DNA of 36,727 nucleotides from an uncultured Bacteroidales bacterium (lineage in GTDB: Bacteria; Bacteroidota; Bacteroidia; Bacteroidales; F082): positions 1-36,727 of the forward strand of contig CALBNV010000097.1 of the NCBI GenBank assembly GCA_937896895.1, written 5' to 3'. The notes under the pieces are model-generated. The model was not told where the DNA came from and made no database searches. It saw nothing but the letters and a program-made list of their open reading frames with translations. Shown piece after piece: positions 7,135 through 15,080 of the stretch. How positions within the stretch are numbered: position 1 is the first letter of the stretch; every line of letters starts with the position of its first letter. Position numbers and translations under genes: made by a program.

Positions 7135-9836
7135 AATTCATTTTTCTTTTTTTCTTTACCAAACACGGCCAATCCGCCCGTCAGGAAGGCGCAGATAGCA
7201 CCGATCCAGACACAGGCCGAGATTCTTCCAGCCTGCACGAGCATATTGATAAAAGGCATACGAATCGTCCTCAGTATCTGATCGGCCAATAGGCAGTCCG
7301 ACTGCACGTCCTGTTGTTTAAATCCGTTACGTTCAATCATCTCCACCTGGTACAAAACGACGCAGGAATTCATCTTTAAAACATAGATTATCAGGCAGAT
7401 GACAATCATCCAAATGATATTGGGAGACACAACCAGCATAAGCAGCGCCGCACTGATAACGGCAGTCTGTACCATCAAAGACCGCCTTGTGCCGATGGAA
7501 GAATAAAAATCGTTGAGCGGCTTGCGCAGCAGTAAGTTCATGGCCAGGCCTATCACGATAATATTGGAGAGCATAAGCGGAGAAATGCCACATTCGGAGG
7601 CATACAGCGGGAATATGAAGTCCAAGTAACCGAACAACAAGGCCATCGGGAGCAGTACAAACCAGACGACGCTGATTCCATCGCGCAGGACGAAGAATTT
7701 GAGCGATGCCACCATGTCGCGCCAATGAGGTGTATTGTCTGCCGTTTGATTGTCTTCCTTAGAAATGCCGCTCAGCGTAACGGCACTGACACCAATGAGC
7801 AGGGCGGACAGCAGGATGGCGACGACATACAGGACAACGGGATTAAGGTATTGGATAATATATCCGCCGAGCAAAATAGCCAGAACATTGATGGTATTGC
7901 CGACAGTCTGTTTTTCGTTAAACAGCTTTGCACGATCCGACTTGTCTTTGACTGACGCGCCCAGACTGTGTGACACCACGGTCAACACATTACCGGCCGA
8001 AGCTCCGGAAAGGAATTTCGCGACATAAAACAGATAAACATCCGTATAAATCAAAGCAACGACCATCAGTACATAAGAAAACATGTTCACGCACGATGCG
8101 GCGATGCCCACATTCCGGATGCCGAACCGCGTATATGCAATCTTCGTAAAAGGCACCATCACGACGCTGCCTATCGAATAGACCATTAAGACAATAGCCG
8201 TGACGGAAGCGACATCACCAATAGAACCGCCTACCGCGAAATACGGGATAATGAACACCATAAGCGAACGGTCCACTTCCCTGAACCACACTATCAAAGA
8301 ATAGAATGTCGGGAACAGCTGCTCCTTGGCGTATGGAAGAGCCTCGCGACGACGACGGGCATATTCGGAGAAACTGCGGCGTATGGCGTTCACAAAGGTG
8401 AACAACGTATAAACGCCTATAAGAATGCTCAAGAGAGAGAGAAACTGTCCGAAGGCTTTTTCCCTTTGGTTAAAACGTAACAGCCTTTCGGGAAACACGG
8501 ATACGATTTTGGCGACGATTTTTCCAGCATGGTCTCTGACATTGCGGGCGGTACAGTGAAATTGCTTATTATAGGCCGTTAACACAATATCCGTACCATC
8601 GGCGTCCGGCATGTCCCATTTCGATGAAACCAAATAAGCAGGCCTGCCTGTAGATTCCTTGTTCATATTATCAACCAATTGACGCGCAATACTGTCACCT
8701 TTATACGCAATGGCCACATAATATTCATTGCCGTTATATTGGCTTGACTTAGCAAGTATCGTATGCAAATCGGTCAATTGCTCCACGACGTGCGGCTGCA
8801 TAAGGCAGCTGTCGGTATTACAGGCCGACAAGGTCTGCACTAACCCCATATAGTTATGCTCTGTCACATACGCCAACAATTCTGCCTGATAGATCATCAT
8901 CTGGGTTAATTCCGTCTTAGTCTGCCGGAAAATATGATAAGTGTAGAACGCCACGATTCCCGCCGCCAACAAAACGACGGCTATGACAACGCCTATCGTC
9001 TTGTTGTATCTGTAACGGAAAAACCTATATGCAAAAAATATGATTATCGTTCCGAGAATCAATATGGACAGCCAAAACAATATGTTGACGACGGCATAAA
9101 GAGGAGAATACGCAATAGAGGTCACACCGAGTGTCTTTTCCATCAGAATGTCTATGTATTCTTTATCGGACAGGCTGACGGATTTTGCGCACCCGCTTTC
9201 CGGAACATATTCGTACATTTTCCCATATAGACTCGACACATACAATACCGAGCCACTCCCCTGCTTTACTTCTATTATCGGCTCGCTCAAACACACGCTG
9301 TCAGTCACCGTCGCACCGTTTTCGCATAGCGAAATGGTTTTCAGCACATTATCTTCGATACGGACGACAGACACTTCCTTTTCGTCACGAATAAACAACT
9401 GGTTTTGATTGCCAAAAACAATATCGTCCGTATAGGCGTTGTCGATAATAGTGCGCACGCATTTGCCCGACTTGTTATAAAGCCGAATCTGTTCGCGGGC
9501 AACATGTTGATTCTCTATCGTTATGACGTTGGCGTAAATGGACTCGTCTTCGACGTAAAGCATGGTTATGCGGTCATGCGGGTGATCGGCGTTGTTAACT
9601 TTTACGGTACGCTGTAGTCTGCCGTCGTCGTTCATAATCATAAGAACGCTTCCAAATCGGTCGGCGACTGCGCGCGGAGTACCCGACGAACCTATGACTA
9701 AAGCCGTAGGATTATTCGTTTTCAGAGTAAAGGTGAAAGGGTTGGCGTGAAACTTCCCAATGCCGCCCACGGCGATGATCAAGGCCAAGGCGAGTAAAAC
9801 CCAAAAGAAGCGTCTCTTCTTGTTCACACGTTTCAT
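7131..9836 (-). CDS. Large membrane protein: periplasmic sensor-like domains fused to an MFS transporter
   Basis: 901 residues from the ATG at 9836. An earlier in-frame ATG at 9881 lies upstream of the -7 box at 9870-9877 and would not be transcribed, so it is rejected. Order: TM helix 9-27; a beta-rich extracytoplasmic region about 40-235 with repeated short strands resembling propeller blades; TM helices about 247-270 and 281-302; a Cache-like periplasmic segment about 305-455; TM 461-485; a basic cytoplasmic linker (RRSFSEYARRRREALPYAKE); then a 12-helix major facilitator domain about 520-895. A sensor joined to a complete MFS carrier is unusual. It is the first gene of a two-gene operon with the PatB-type lyase, which suggests transport or sensing of a sulfur-containing amino acid or peptide (inference). 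Confidence 0.75.
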   Translation of the reverse strand: MKRVNKKRRFFWVLLALALIIAVGGIGKFHANPFTFTLKTNNPTALVIGSSGTPRAVADRFGSVLMIMNDDGRLQRTVKVNNADHPHDRITMLYVEDESIYANVITIENQHVAREQIRLYNKSGKCVRTIIDNAYTDDIVFGNQNQLFIRDEKEVSVVRIEDNVLKTISLCENGATVTDSVCLSEPIIEVKQGSGSVLYVSSLYGKMYEYVPESGCAKSVSLSDKEYIDILMEKTLGVTSIAYSPLYAVVNILFWLSILILGTIIIFFAYRFFRYRYNKTIGVVIAVVLLAAGIVAFYTYHIFRQTKTELTQMMIYQAELLAYVTEHNYMGLVQTLSACNTDSCLMQPHVVEQLTDLHTILAKSSQYNGNEYYVAIAYKGDSIARQLVDNMNKESTGRPAYLVSSKWDMPDADGTDIVLTAYNKQFHCTARNVRDHAGKIVAKIVSVFPERLLRFNQREKAFGQFLSLLSILIGVYTLFTFVNAIRRSFSEYARRRREALPYAKEQLFPTFYSLIVWFREVDRSLMVFIIPYFAVGGSIGDVASVTAIVLMVYSIGSVVMVPFTKIAYTRFGIRNVGIAASCVNMFSYVLMVVALIYTDVYLFYVAKFLSGASAGNVLTVVSHSLGASVKDKSDRAKLFNEKQTVGNTINVLAILLGGYIIQYLNPVVLYVVAILLSALLIGVSAVTLSGISKEDNQTADNTPHWRDMVASLKFFVLRDGISVVWFVLLPMALLFGYLDFIFPLYASECGISPLMLSNIIVIGLAMNLLLRKPLNDFYSSIGTRRSLMVQTAVISAALLMLVVSPNIIWMIVICLIIYVLKMNSCVVLYQVEMIERNGFKQQDVQSDCLLADQILRTIRMPFINMLVQAGRISACVWIGAICAFLTGGLAVFGKEKKKNEL

Positions 9837-9869
9837 AACTGTAAAAAAAGCACACCTTAATTGATTGTG

Positions 9870-9877
9870 CAAAATTA
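9870..9877 (-). promoter_or_regulatory. -7 box (TAATTTTG) of the sensor-MFS/patB operon
   Basis: On the minus strand TAATTTTG fits TAnnTTTG and lies 33 bases before the ATG at 9836. It decides the start codon, because the upstream ATG at 9881 precedes the box. A matching -33 TTTG is not obvious. Confidence 0.55.
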
Positions 9878-10089
9878 CCATGGACTTCTATTTTTAGCAT
9901 TTTTGCGCCATTCCTCTGAACTTCGTGAAGTCCGTCAGCCAAATTTCAAAGTGAATGGCGCGTCAAATTTACAAATTTTCCTATAATCACTAACCTTTCA
10001 TTACTATTTTACGCTATTTTTATTTTTTATGTTGTTAATTTATTGTTTATCAATGTGTTAAAAATATCAATTCATTCCTAATCGTACTG

Positions 10090-10120
10090 TTTGTTCATAT
10101 CGGCACACGTTGTAAATATG
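10090..10120 (+). promoter_or_regulatory. Candidate promoter (TTTG, 19 bases, TAAATATG)
   Basis: TTTG at 10090-10093 and TAAATATG at 10113-10120 are separated by 19 bases, the usual spacing of the Bacteroidetes primary-sigma promoter. The -7 box differs from TAnnTTTG at one position. It would start a transcript at about 10126. Confidence 0.45.
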
Positions 10121-10220
10121 TTACACACGTGATGTCGTCATGCAGCTCCTGCACGAGGGAGTCCCTGAAACTCGTGCGGTCAATAATATTGACGGGCTTC
10201 GGCGCGTCTTTTTTTTTCAT
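10095..10220 (-). CDS. Possible 41-residue peptide or truncated gene start
   Basis: The minus strand has an ATG at 10220 and a TGA at 10095-10097. The peptide begins MKKKDAPKPVNIIDRTS and continues through an amphipathic-looking segment (FRDSLVQELHDDI). Up to about residue 30 the codons are GC-rich at third positions, as in neighbouring genes; after that the frame becomes AT-rich and ends. It could be a real small protein, or the first 30 codons of a gene whose remainder is gone. It is mutually exclusive in interpretation with the small-RNA reading of the plus strand. No promoter matching the consensus was found upstream of the ATG. Confidence 0.25.
   Translation of the reverse strand: MKKKDAPKPVNIIDRTSFRDSLVQELHDDITCVTYLQRVPI
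10126..10217 (+). ncRNA. Candidate small RNA or leader with strong intrinsic terminator
   Basis: Between the candidate promoter and the terminator-like hairpin lies about 90 bases with structure and no plus-strand gene. TGCAG/CTGCA arms at 10141-10153 partly overlap a longer GCACGAG...CTCGTGC stem (10151-10177), so the two are mutually exclusive. The 3' hairpin at 10191-10208 has a C(TTCG)G tetraloop and is followed by nine T residues. ppdK has its own later -7 box, so this reads as a stand-alone small RNA rather than a ppdK attenuator. The competing reading is a small protein gene on the minus strand (10095-10220). No known RNA family is recognised. Confidence 0.3.
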
Positions 10221-10260
10221 AAAATTGAAAGTTTTTTTATAAAACAAAATGTTTTTTCCC

Positions 10261-10268
10261 TATCTTTG
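10261..10268 (+). promoter_or_regulatory. -7 box (TATCTTTG) of ppdK
   Basis: A perfect TAnnTTTG match, 76 bases before the ppdK ATG. It predicts a leader of about 70 bases with little GC and an ATTGAAAATCAATT inverted repeat. The -33 position is T-rich but lacks a clear TTTG. Confidence 0.6.
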
Positions 10269-10344
10269 CAACTTAAAAAAAATAGACAAAATTACGCTTT
10301 AAATAATTGAAAATCAATTAAGTTTTAATAAATTACAAAATAAG

Positions 10345-13068
10345 ATGGAAAAAACCAAGTATGTTTACCTGTTCGGAAACCGTACGGCCGAAGGTAACTC
10401 GAAGATGAAGAACCTGTTGGGCGGCAAGGGCGCCAACCTCGCGGAAATGTGTCTGTTAGGTCTGCCTGTGCCGGCAGGTCTCACAATCACAACTGAATGC
10501 TGCACAGCATATTACGCAAACAACTGCCAACTGCCAGCCGGCCTGATGGATGAAGTCCACGCAGGCATAAAGAACATGGAGAATATCATGGGCATGAAAT
10601 ACGGCGACGCGGAGAACCCTCTCCTCGTGTCGTGCCGCTCGGGCGCGCGCCAGTCGATGCCCGGCATGATGGACACCGTCCTGAATATCGGTCTCTGCTC
10701 AAAGACCATCCCCGGCCTCGTCAAGAAGACCAACAACCCTCGTTTCGTCTATGACTCATACCGCCGTCTCATCATGATGTACGCCGACGTCGTCATGGAG
10801 AAGGCCGAAGACAAGGAACCAGCCGAAGGCAAAGGCATCCGCAAGATTTTGGATGACATGCTCGATGAGTTCAAGGAAAAGAAAGGCTACAAGTCAGACA
10901 CAGAGATAAAAGCCGAAGAGCTTCAGCAGCTTGCCGAAGACTTCAAGGCCACCATCAAGAGAGTGCTCGGAACAGAGTTCCCAGACGACGCGGAGCTTCA
11001 GCTCGAAGGCGGCATCAAGGCCGTGTTCAAGAGCTGGAACGGCAAGAAGGCCGTCTCTTACAGAAGAATCGAAGGCATTCCGGAAGACTGGGGCACAGCG
11101 GTGAACGTCCAGACGATGGTGTTCGGCAACATGGGTGAGAACTCAGCCACAGGCGTCGCCTTCACACGTGACCCCGCCACAGGCGACAACAAGTTCTACG
11201 GCGAATGGCTCATCAACGCACAGGGCGAAGACGTCGTCGCCGGCATCAGGACACCTAACCCGTTGAACAACGACACGAAGAACGAGAAGAACAAAGCCAT
11301 GCCTTCAATGCAGGAACTCATGCCGGAGACCTACAAGGAACTCTGCGACGTGCGCGCCACATTGGAAGACTTCTACAAAGACATGCTCGACATCGAGTTC
11401 ACCATCCAGGACGGCAAACTTTACATGTTGCAGTGCCGCGTCGGCAAACGCACCGGCGTCGCCGCCGTCAACATGGCTCTCGACATGCTTCATGAAGGCA
11501 GAATCGACGAGGCCACGGCTGTCATGAGACTCGGCGTGAACCAAATTGACGAGCTCCTCCACCCTATCCTCGACGCTAAAGACGAGAAGAACAAGAGCAT
11601 CCTCGCCCACGGTCTGCCGGCAGGTCCTGGCGGCGCAGTGGGTCGCATCGCGCTCAGCAGCGAGAAAGCCAAGGAGTTCCGCGCAGCGAAACAGGCCAAC
11701 ATCCTCGTCCGCGAAGAGACGAACCCGGAAGACGTCGAAGGCATGCGTGCCGCTGACGGCATCCTCACACAACGTGGCGGCATGACATCACACGCAGCTT
11801 TGGTCGCACGCGGCTGGGGCAAGTGCTGCATCGTCGGCTGCGAGGCAGTCCATATCAACGAAGCAGAAGGCATCGTGAGAATCGGCGACAAGACATATAA
11901 GGAAGGCGACATCATCAGCCTCAACGGAACGAAGGGTTATGTGTATGACGGCTCGGTGAAGACCATCGACGCCACAGAGAACCAGCGTTTCCAGGAGTTC
12001 ATGAGACTCGTCGATAAATACCGCAAGATGGGTGTCCGCACCAACGCCGACAACCCCGACGACGCACAGAAAGCCGTCAGCTTCGGCGCGGAAGGCATCG
12101 GCCTCTTCCGTATCGAGCACATGTTCTACGGCAAGAACAGCGAGAAGCCTCTCGCGAAACTTCGCAACATGATCCTTGCGAACAGCACAGAGGAACGTAT
12201 CGCAGCCTTGGCGGAACTCGAGCCTTACATCCGCGAATCGGCGAAGGCGACGTTGAAAGTCCTCGACGGCAAACCTGTCACGTTCCGTCTCATGGACCCG
12301 CCGCTCCACGAGTTCGTGCCTCACGTACTTGAGAAACAGGTCGAACTCGCCAACGAGCGTGGCATGGAACTTGCGGAACTTCAGAAACGCATCAACGCGT
12401 TGCACGAAGTCAACCCGATGATGGGTCTCCGCGGCGTGCGTCTCGGCATCGTCTATCCTGAGATTTCAGAGACACAGTTCCGCGCACTGTTCGAGGCGAC
12501 AGCCCAGCTGATGAAGGAAGGCAACGACCCGCACCTCGAAATCATGGTACCGCTCACAATCAACGTCAAGGAGCTTGAGCACCAGAAAGCCATCGCCGAA
12601 CGCGTCAAGGCCGAGGTCGAGAAACAGTACGGTGTCACAATCAGCTACCTCTACGGCACGATGATTGAGATCCCACGCGCCACATTGGTCGCCGACAAGA
12701 TCGCGGAAGTCGCACAGTTCTTCTCATTCGGAACCAACGACCTCACACAGATGACATTCGGCTTCTCACGCGACGACGTGAACGCCATCGTCCACAGCTA
12801 CATCGACAACAAGATCATCCCTGCCGACCCGTTCAACACATTGGATCAGGAAGGTGTCGGACAGCTTGTCAGACTCGGTGTCGAACGCGGACGCTCGACG
12901 AGAAACAACCTGAAGTGCGGCGTTTGCGGCGAACACGGCGGCGACCCGGCATCAGTGGAGTTCTTCTACAGCTGCGGCCTCACCTACGTCTCATGCTCGC
13001 CGTTCCGCGTGCCGGTCGCACGACTTGCAGCGGCACAGGCGGCAATCAAAGCCGACCGCGCAAAATAA
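10345..13068 (+). CDS. ppdK: Pyruvate, phosphate dikinase
   Basis: 907 residues, close to the length expected for PPDK. The N-terminal ATP-grasp domain starts with GGKGANLAEM. The central phosphohistidine domain carries GGMTSHAALVARGWGKCC with the phosphorylated His at 483. The C-terminal PEP/pyruvate barrel ends with LKCGVCGEHGGDP, with the catalytic Cys at 861. The enzyme interconverts pyruvate, ATP and phosphate with PEP, AMP and pyrophosphate in the cytoplasm. In anaerobic Bacteroidales it works at the PEP-pyruvate node, alongside the PEP carboxykinase encoded at 27321-28955. The gene is monocistronic, with its own promoter and a strong terminator. Codon use (GC-rich third positions) suggests high expression. 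Confidence 0.98.
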   Translation: MEKTKYVYLFGNRTAEGNSKMKNLLGGKGANLAEMCLLGLPVPAGLTITTECCTAYYANNCQLPAGLMDEVHAGIKNMENIMGMKYGDAENPLLVSCRSGARQSMPGMMDTVLNIGLCSKTIPGLVKKTNNPRFVYDSYRRLIMMYADVVMEKAEDKEPAEGKGIRKILDDMLDEFKEKKGYKSDTEIKAEELQQLAEDFKATIKRVLGTEFPDDAELQLEGGIKAVFKSWNGKKAVSYRRIEGIPEDWGTAVNVQTMVFGNMGENSATGVAFTRDPATGDNKFYGEWLINAQGEDVVAGIRTPNPLNNDTKNEKNKAMPSMQELMPETYKELCDVRATLEDFYKDMLDIEFTIQDGKLYMLQCRVGKRTGVAAVNMALDMLHEGRIDEATAVMRLGVNQIDELLHPILDAKDEKNKSILAHGLPAGPGGAVGRIALSSEKAKEFRAAKQANILVREETNPEDVEGMRAADGILTQRGGMTSHAALVARGWGKCCIVGCEAVHINEAEGIVRIGDKTYKEGDIISLNGTKGYVYDGSVKTIDATENQRFQEFMRLVDKYRKMGVRTNADNPDDAQKAVSFGAEGIGLFRIEHMFYGKNSEKPLAKLRNMILANSTEERIAALAELEPYIRESAKATLKVLDGKPVTFRLMDPPLHEFVPHVLEKQVELANERGMELAELQKRINALHEVNPMMGLRGVRLGIVYPEISETQFRALFEATAQLMKEGNDPHLEIMVPLTINVKELEHQKAIAERVKAEVEKQYGVTISYLYGTMIEIPRATLVADKIAEVAQFFSFGTNDLTQMTFGFSRDDVNAIVHSYIDNKIIPADPFNTLDQEGVGQLVRLGVERGRSTRNNLKCGVCGEHGGDPASVEFFYSCGLTYVSCSPFRVPVARLAAAQAAIKADRAK

Positions 13069-13097
13069 GCAATGACGATTAACGTCAGACGATATTT

Positions 13098-13132
13098 GCA
13101 GAGACGCGTTTAAACGCGTCTCTGCTTTTTTT
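13098..13132 (+). terminator. Rho-independent terminator of ppdK
   Basis: A perfect 28-base palindrome (13098-13125; arm GCAGAGACGCGTTT) is followed by seven T residues. It begins 29 bases after the ppdK stop codon. Confidence 0.9.
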
Positions 13133-13137
13133 ATAAC

Positions 13138-13254
13138 TGAACAAAAATGCGGAAAAACGCAAAAAAGTTCAATAAAAATGTGTTGATATAAAAAAATGTG
13201 TATTTTTGCTGAACAAAAATGCGGAAATCCGCAAAAACATTCAACGGAAATATG
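13138..13254. repeat. Two near-identical nested dyads upstream of the DUF4143 ATPase gene
   Basis: Copies at 13138-13182 and 13210-13254 (72-base offset) share TGAACAAAAATGCGGAAA, then CGCAAAAA, then TTCAA and AAAT. Each is itself an inverted repeat: outer arms TGAAC/GTTCA (copy 1) and TGAA/TTCA (copy 2), inner arms GCG/CGC or GCGGA/TCCGC. Copy 2 overlaps the start of the coding region. The copies flank the -7 box TATTTTTG at 13201-13208, which suits an operator or a hairpin control element. Confidence 0.6.
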
Positions 13255-14496
13255 ATAAAACGCGACTTATACCTTCAGAAAATCAAGAGCCGAATGCACA
13301 ATGGTATGATTAAGGTGATTACCGGCATCCGTAGATGTGGCAAATCATACTTGTTATTCAATATTTTTTCAGATTATCTGAAAGAAATTGGTGTTGATGA
13401 CAGCCACATTATCAAAATAGACCTTGAAGACCGCAGAAACAAAGAGTTGCGAGATCCAGACAATTTGCTTTCATATATTGATAGCAAAATGCAGGACAAA
13501 GACATGTATTATATTCTTCTTGACGAGGTTCAGAAGGTGTCGGAATTTGAAGATGTTTTGAACAGTTATCTCAAAGTTAAAAATGCAGATGTCTATGTAA
13601 CCGGCAGCAACTCAAAGTTTCTTTCCAAAGATGTTATTACCGAGTTCAGAGGCCGAGGTGATGAAATAAAAATTAAACCATTGAGTTTCAACGAGTTTGT
13701 TTCTGTTTTTGAGGGTTCAAAAGAAGATGCTTTAAAAGAGTATATTCTTTATGGAGGTTTACCAATGGTTGCATTGACAAAAGAGCCAACTGAAAAAGAA
13801 AAATATCTGAAAGACTTATTTGAGACCACTTATTTGCGAGACATCAAGGAGCGATATGGCATTAAAAATGAAGCCGAGATGGATGAATTGATAAACATTG
13901 CGGCATCATCCATCGGAGGTCTGACCAACCCGACCAAATTGGCAAACACATTCAAAAGTGTAAAGAATATTGACATTTCTAAAAACACAATCATATCTTA
14001 TCTTGAAATTTTACAGGATGTTTTCATGATTGAGAAATCAGAAAGGTATGACATAAAAGGTAAGAGATACATAAATACACCTGCCAAGTATTATTTTGAA
14101 GATTTGGGGTTGCGAAACGCAAGATTGAATTTCCGACAAATTGAAGAGACTCATCTGATGGAAAATTTGATTTACAATGAGTTAAGGAGGCGTGGAATGT
14201 CGGTTGACATTGGAGAAGTAGTTGTTAACGAGGTTTTGGACGGTAAAAATATCCGCAAGCAGTTGGAAGTGGATTTTGTTTGCAACATTGGCTACAGAAG
14301 ATATTATATCCAATCAGCTTACAGCGTTTACGATGACAACAAGAGAGAGCAAGAGTTACGTCCATTGCGGCAAATCAACGACAGTTTCCAGAAAATGATT
14401 ATTGTTTGGGACAACATAATTCGTTATCAGAACGACGATGGTGTGTTGTTTATAAGTATTTATGATTTCCTTGGTGAAGAGTGGCAGTTTGATTAA
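13219..14496 (+). CDS. AAA-family ATPase with DUF4143 C-terminal domain
   Basis: 425 residues from the ATG at 13219. An alternative ATG at 13252 (MIKRDLYLQKIKSR) matches the usual N-terminus of this family and may be the true start, giving 414 residues. The Walker A motif GIRRCGKS is at 36-43 and Walker B LLDEVQ at 100-105. VTGSNS and the arginine-containing FRGRGDEI follow, then a YLRDIKERYGI segment. The C-terminal DUF4143 region contains YFEDLGLRNARL and a PD-(D/E)XK-like stretch (LEVDFVCNIGYRRYYIQSAY). These ATPases are widespread and multicopy in Bacteroidales; their role is unknown. The paired repeats in front suggest autoregulation (inference). Confidence 0.85.
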   Translation: MRKSAKTFNGNMIKRDLYLQKIKSRMHNGMIKVITGIRRCGKSYLLFNIFSDYLKEIGVDDSHIIKIDLEDRRNKELRDPDNLLSYIDSKMQDKDMYYILLDEVQKVSEFEDVLNSYLKVKNADVYVTGSNSKFLSKDVITEFRGRGDEIKIKPLSFNEFVSVFEGSKEDALKEYILYGGLPMVALTKEPTEKEKYLKDLFETTYLRDIKERYGIKNEAEMDELINIAASSIGGLTNPTKLANTFKSVKNIDISKNTIISYLEILQDVFMIEKSERYDIKGKRYINTPAKYYFEDLGLRNARLNFRQIEETHLMENLIYNELRRRGMSVDIGEVVVNEVLDGKNIRKQLEVDFVCNIGYRRYYIQSAYSVYDDNKREQELRPLRQINDSFQKMIIVWDNIIRYQNDDGVLFISIYDFLGEEWQFD

Positions 14497-14726
14497 TAGC
14501 GCATATAACATTTCTTTTTTAAGTAAGTGTGCAAAATTAGTTTACCTATTAGTTCGGTGCTTCGACCTTCGACAAACTCAGCAACCTGATTTGCAGCTCA
14601 TTGAGCCTGTCGAAATGAGAAGTTTTTTTGTAGAGAATTTTAGAATAGTTAGTTAATGAAAGACTTTATGTTTTCCCGTCATGCTTTTTTACACTTTCTC
14701 ATGACGTTGATGCCGATGTCAGTCCT
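14497..14726. other. Intergenic region with interspersed-type repeat
   Basis: After the ATPase gene this stretch includes GGTGCTTCGACCTTCGACAA and GAGCCTGTCGAAATGAG, arms of a partly self-complementary sequence of the TTCGAC...GTCGAA type that is common between bacterial genes. No functional gene is seen. The right end borders the stump of a second ATPase gene on the minus strand. Confidence 0.45.
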
Positions 14727-14870
14727 TCAGGCTTCCGATCGGCACGACATACACACGGTCGTCGTTTTCCCACACCATTTGGGACCTTGTATCAGAACAA
14801 CACCAGAGGCTTCAAGTTGTTCGGCAAGTATCTTGTCTGCAATGCGATTTTTATAATTACTTTCTTGCAT
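14727..14870 (-). pseudogene. 5' stump of a second DUF4143-type ATPase gene
   Basis: The minus-strand ATG at 14870 opens a 47-codon frame. It contains YKNRIADKILAEQLEASG, then VVLIQGPKWCGKTTT, the usual N-terminus and Walker A of DUF4143 ATPases. The match breaks immediately after the P-loop (VCMSCRSEA, stop). The rest of the gene, including Walker B and the C-terminal domain, is absent. It is a different subgroup from the intact ATPase at 13219. Its start lies downstream (in its own direction) of a tandem 23-base repeat at 14943-14988. Confidence 0.7.
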
Positions 14871-14942
14871 TTTCTTAAGCACTTTTTCGAACTGCAAAAA
14901 CACAAATTATTTTATTACAAATCAAACTTTTATAAAAAATCA

Positions 14943-14988
14943 TTCACCAAGTTGGCCGGTTTTCGTTCACCAAGTTGGCCGGTTTTCG
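14943..14988. repeat. Tandem pair of 23-base repeats
   Basis: Two exact head-to-tail copies begin with TTCACCAAGTTGGCCGGTTT. They lie about 73 bases upstream of the ATG of the minus-strand ATPase stump and about 93 bases upstream of hsdM, so they could serve either direction as operator sites. Core: AAGTTGGCCGGTT. Confidence 0.7.
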
Positions 14989-15039
14989 TTCATGGAAACT
15001 TTATTTGTAAAAATTTATTAACAATTTGGATTATTGTTT

Positions 15040-15047
15040 TATTTTTG
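15040..15047 (+). promoter_or_regulatory. -7 box (TATTTTTG) of hsdM
   Basis: TATTTTTG fits TAnnTTTG and lies 33 bases before the hsdM ATG at 15081. Upstream in-frame codons (from ATG 14787) are therefore not part of the gene. Confidence 0.55.
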
Positions 15048-15080
15048 CATTTGTTTCTCAACCCTTTGAAATGTAAAACC

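Larger units (their letters stand above)
9937..10344. other. 408-base intergenic region between divergent sensor-MFS and ppdK genes
   Basis: Mostly AT-rich. It contains a candidate + strand promoter (10090-10120), a GC-richer structured stretch ending in a strong terminator-like hairpin (10126-10217), an overlapping 41-codon minus-strand frame (10095-10220), and the probable ppdK -7 box (10261-10268). An ATTGAAAATCAATT inverted repeat lies in the ppdK leader. Nothing further is recognised in 9937-10089. Confidence 0.6.

Noticed and set aside
14787..15080. In-frame N-terminal extension of hsdM from the ATG at 14787
   Set aside because: It crosses the tandem 23-base repeat and the -7 box, has no family similarity, and HsdM proteins start like the ATG at 15081.
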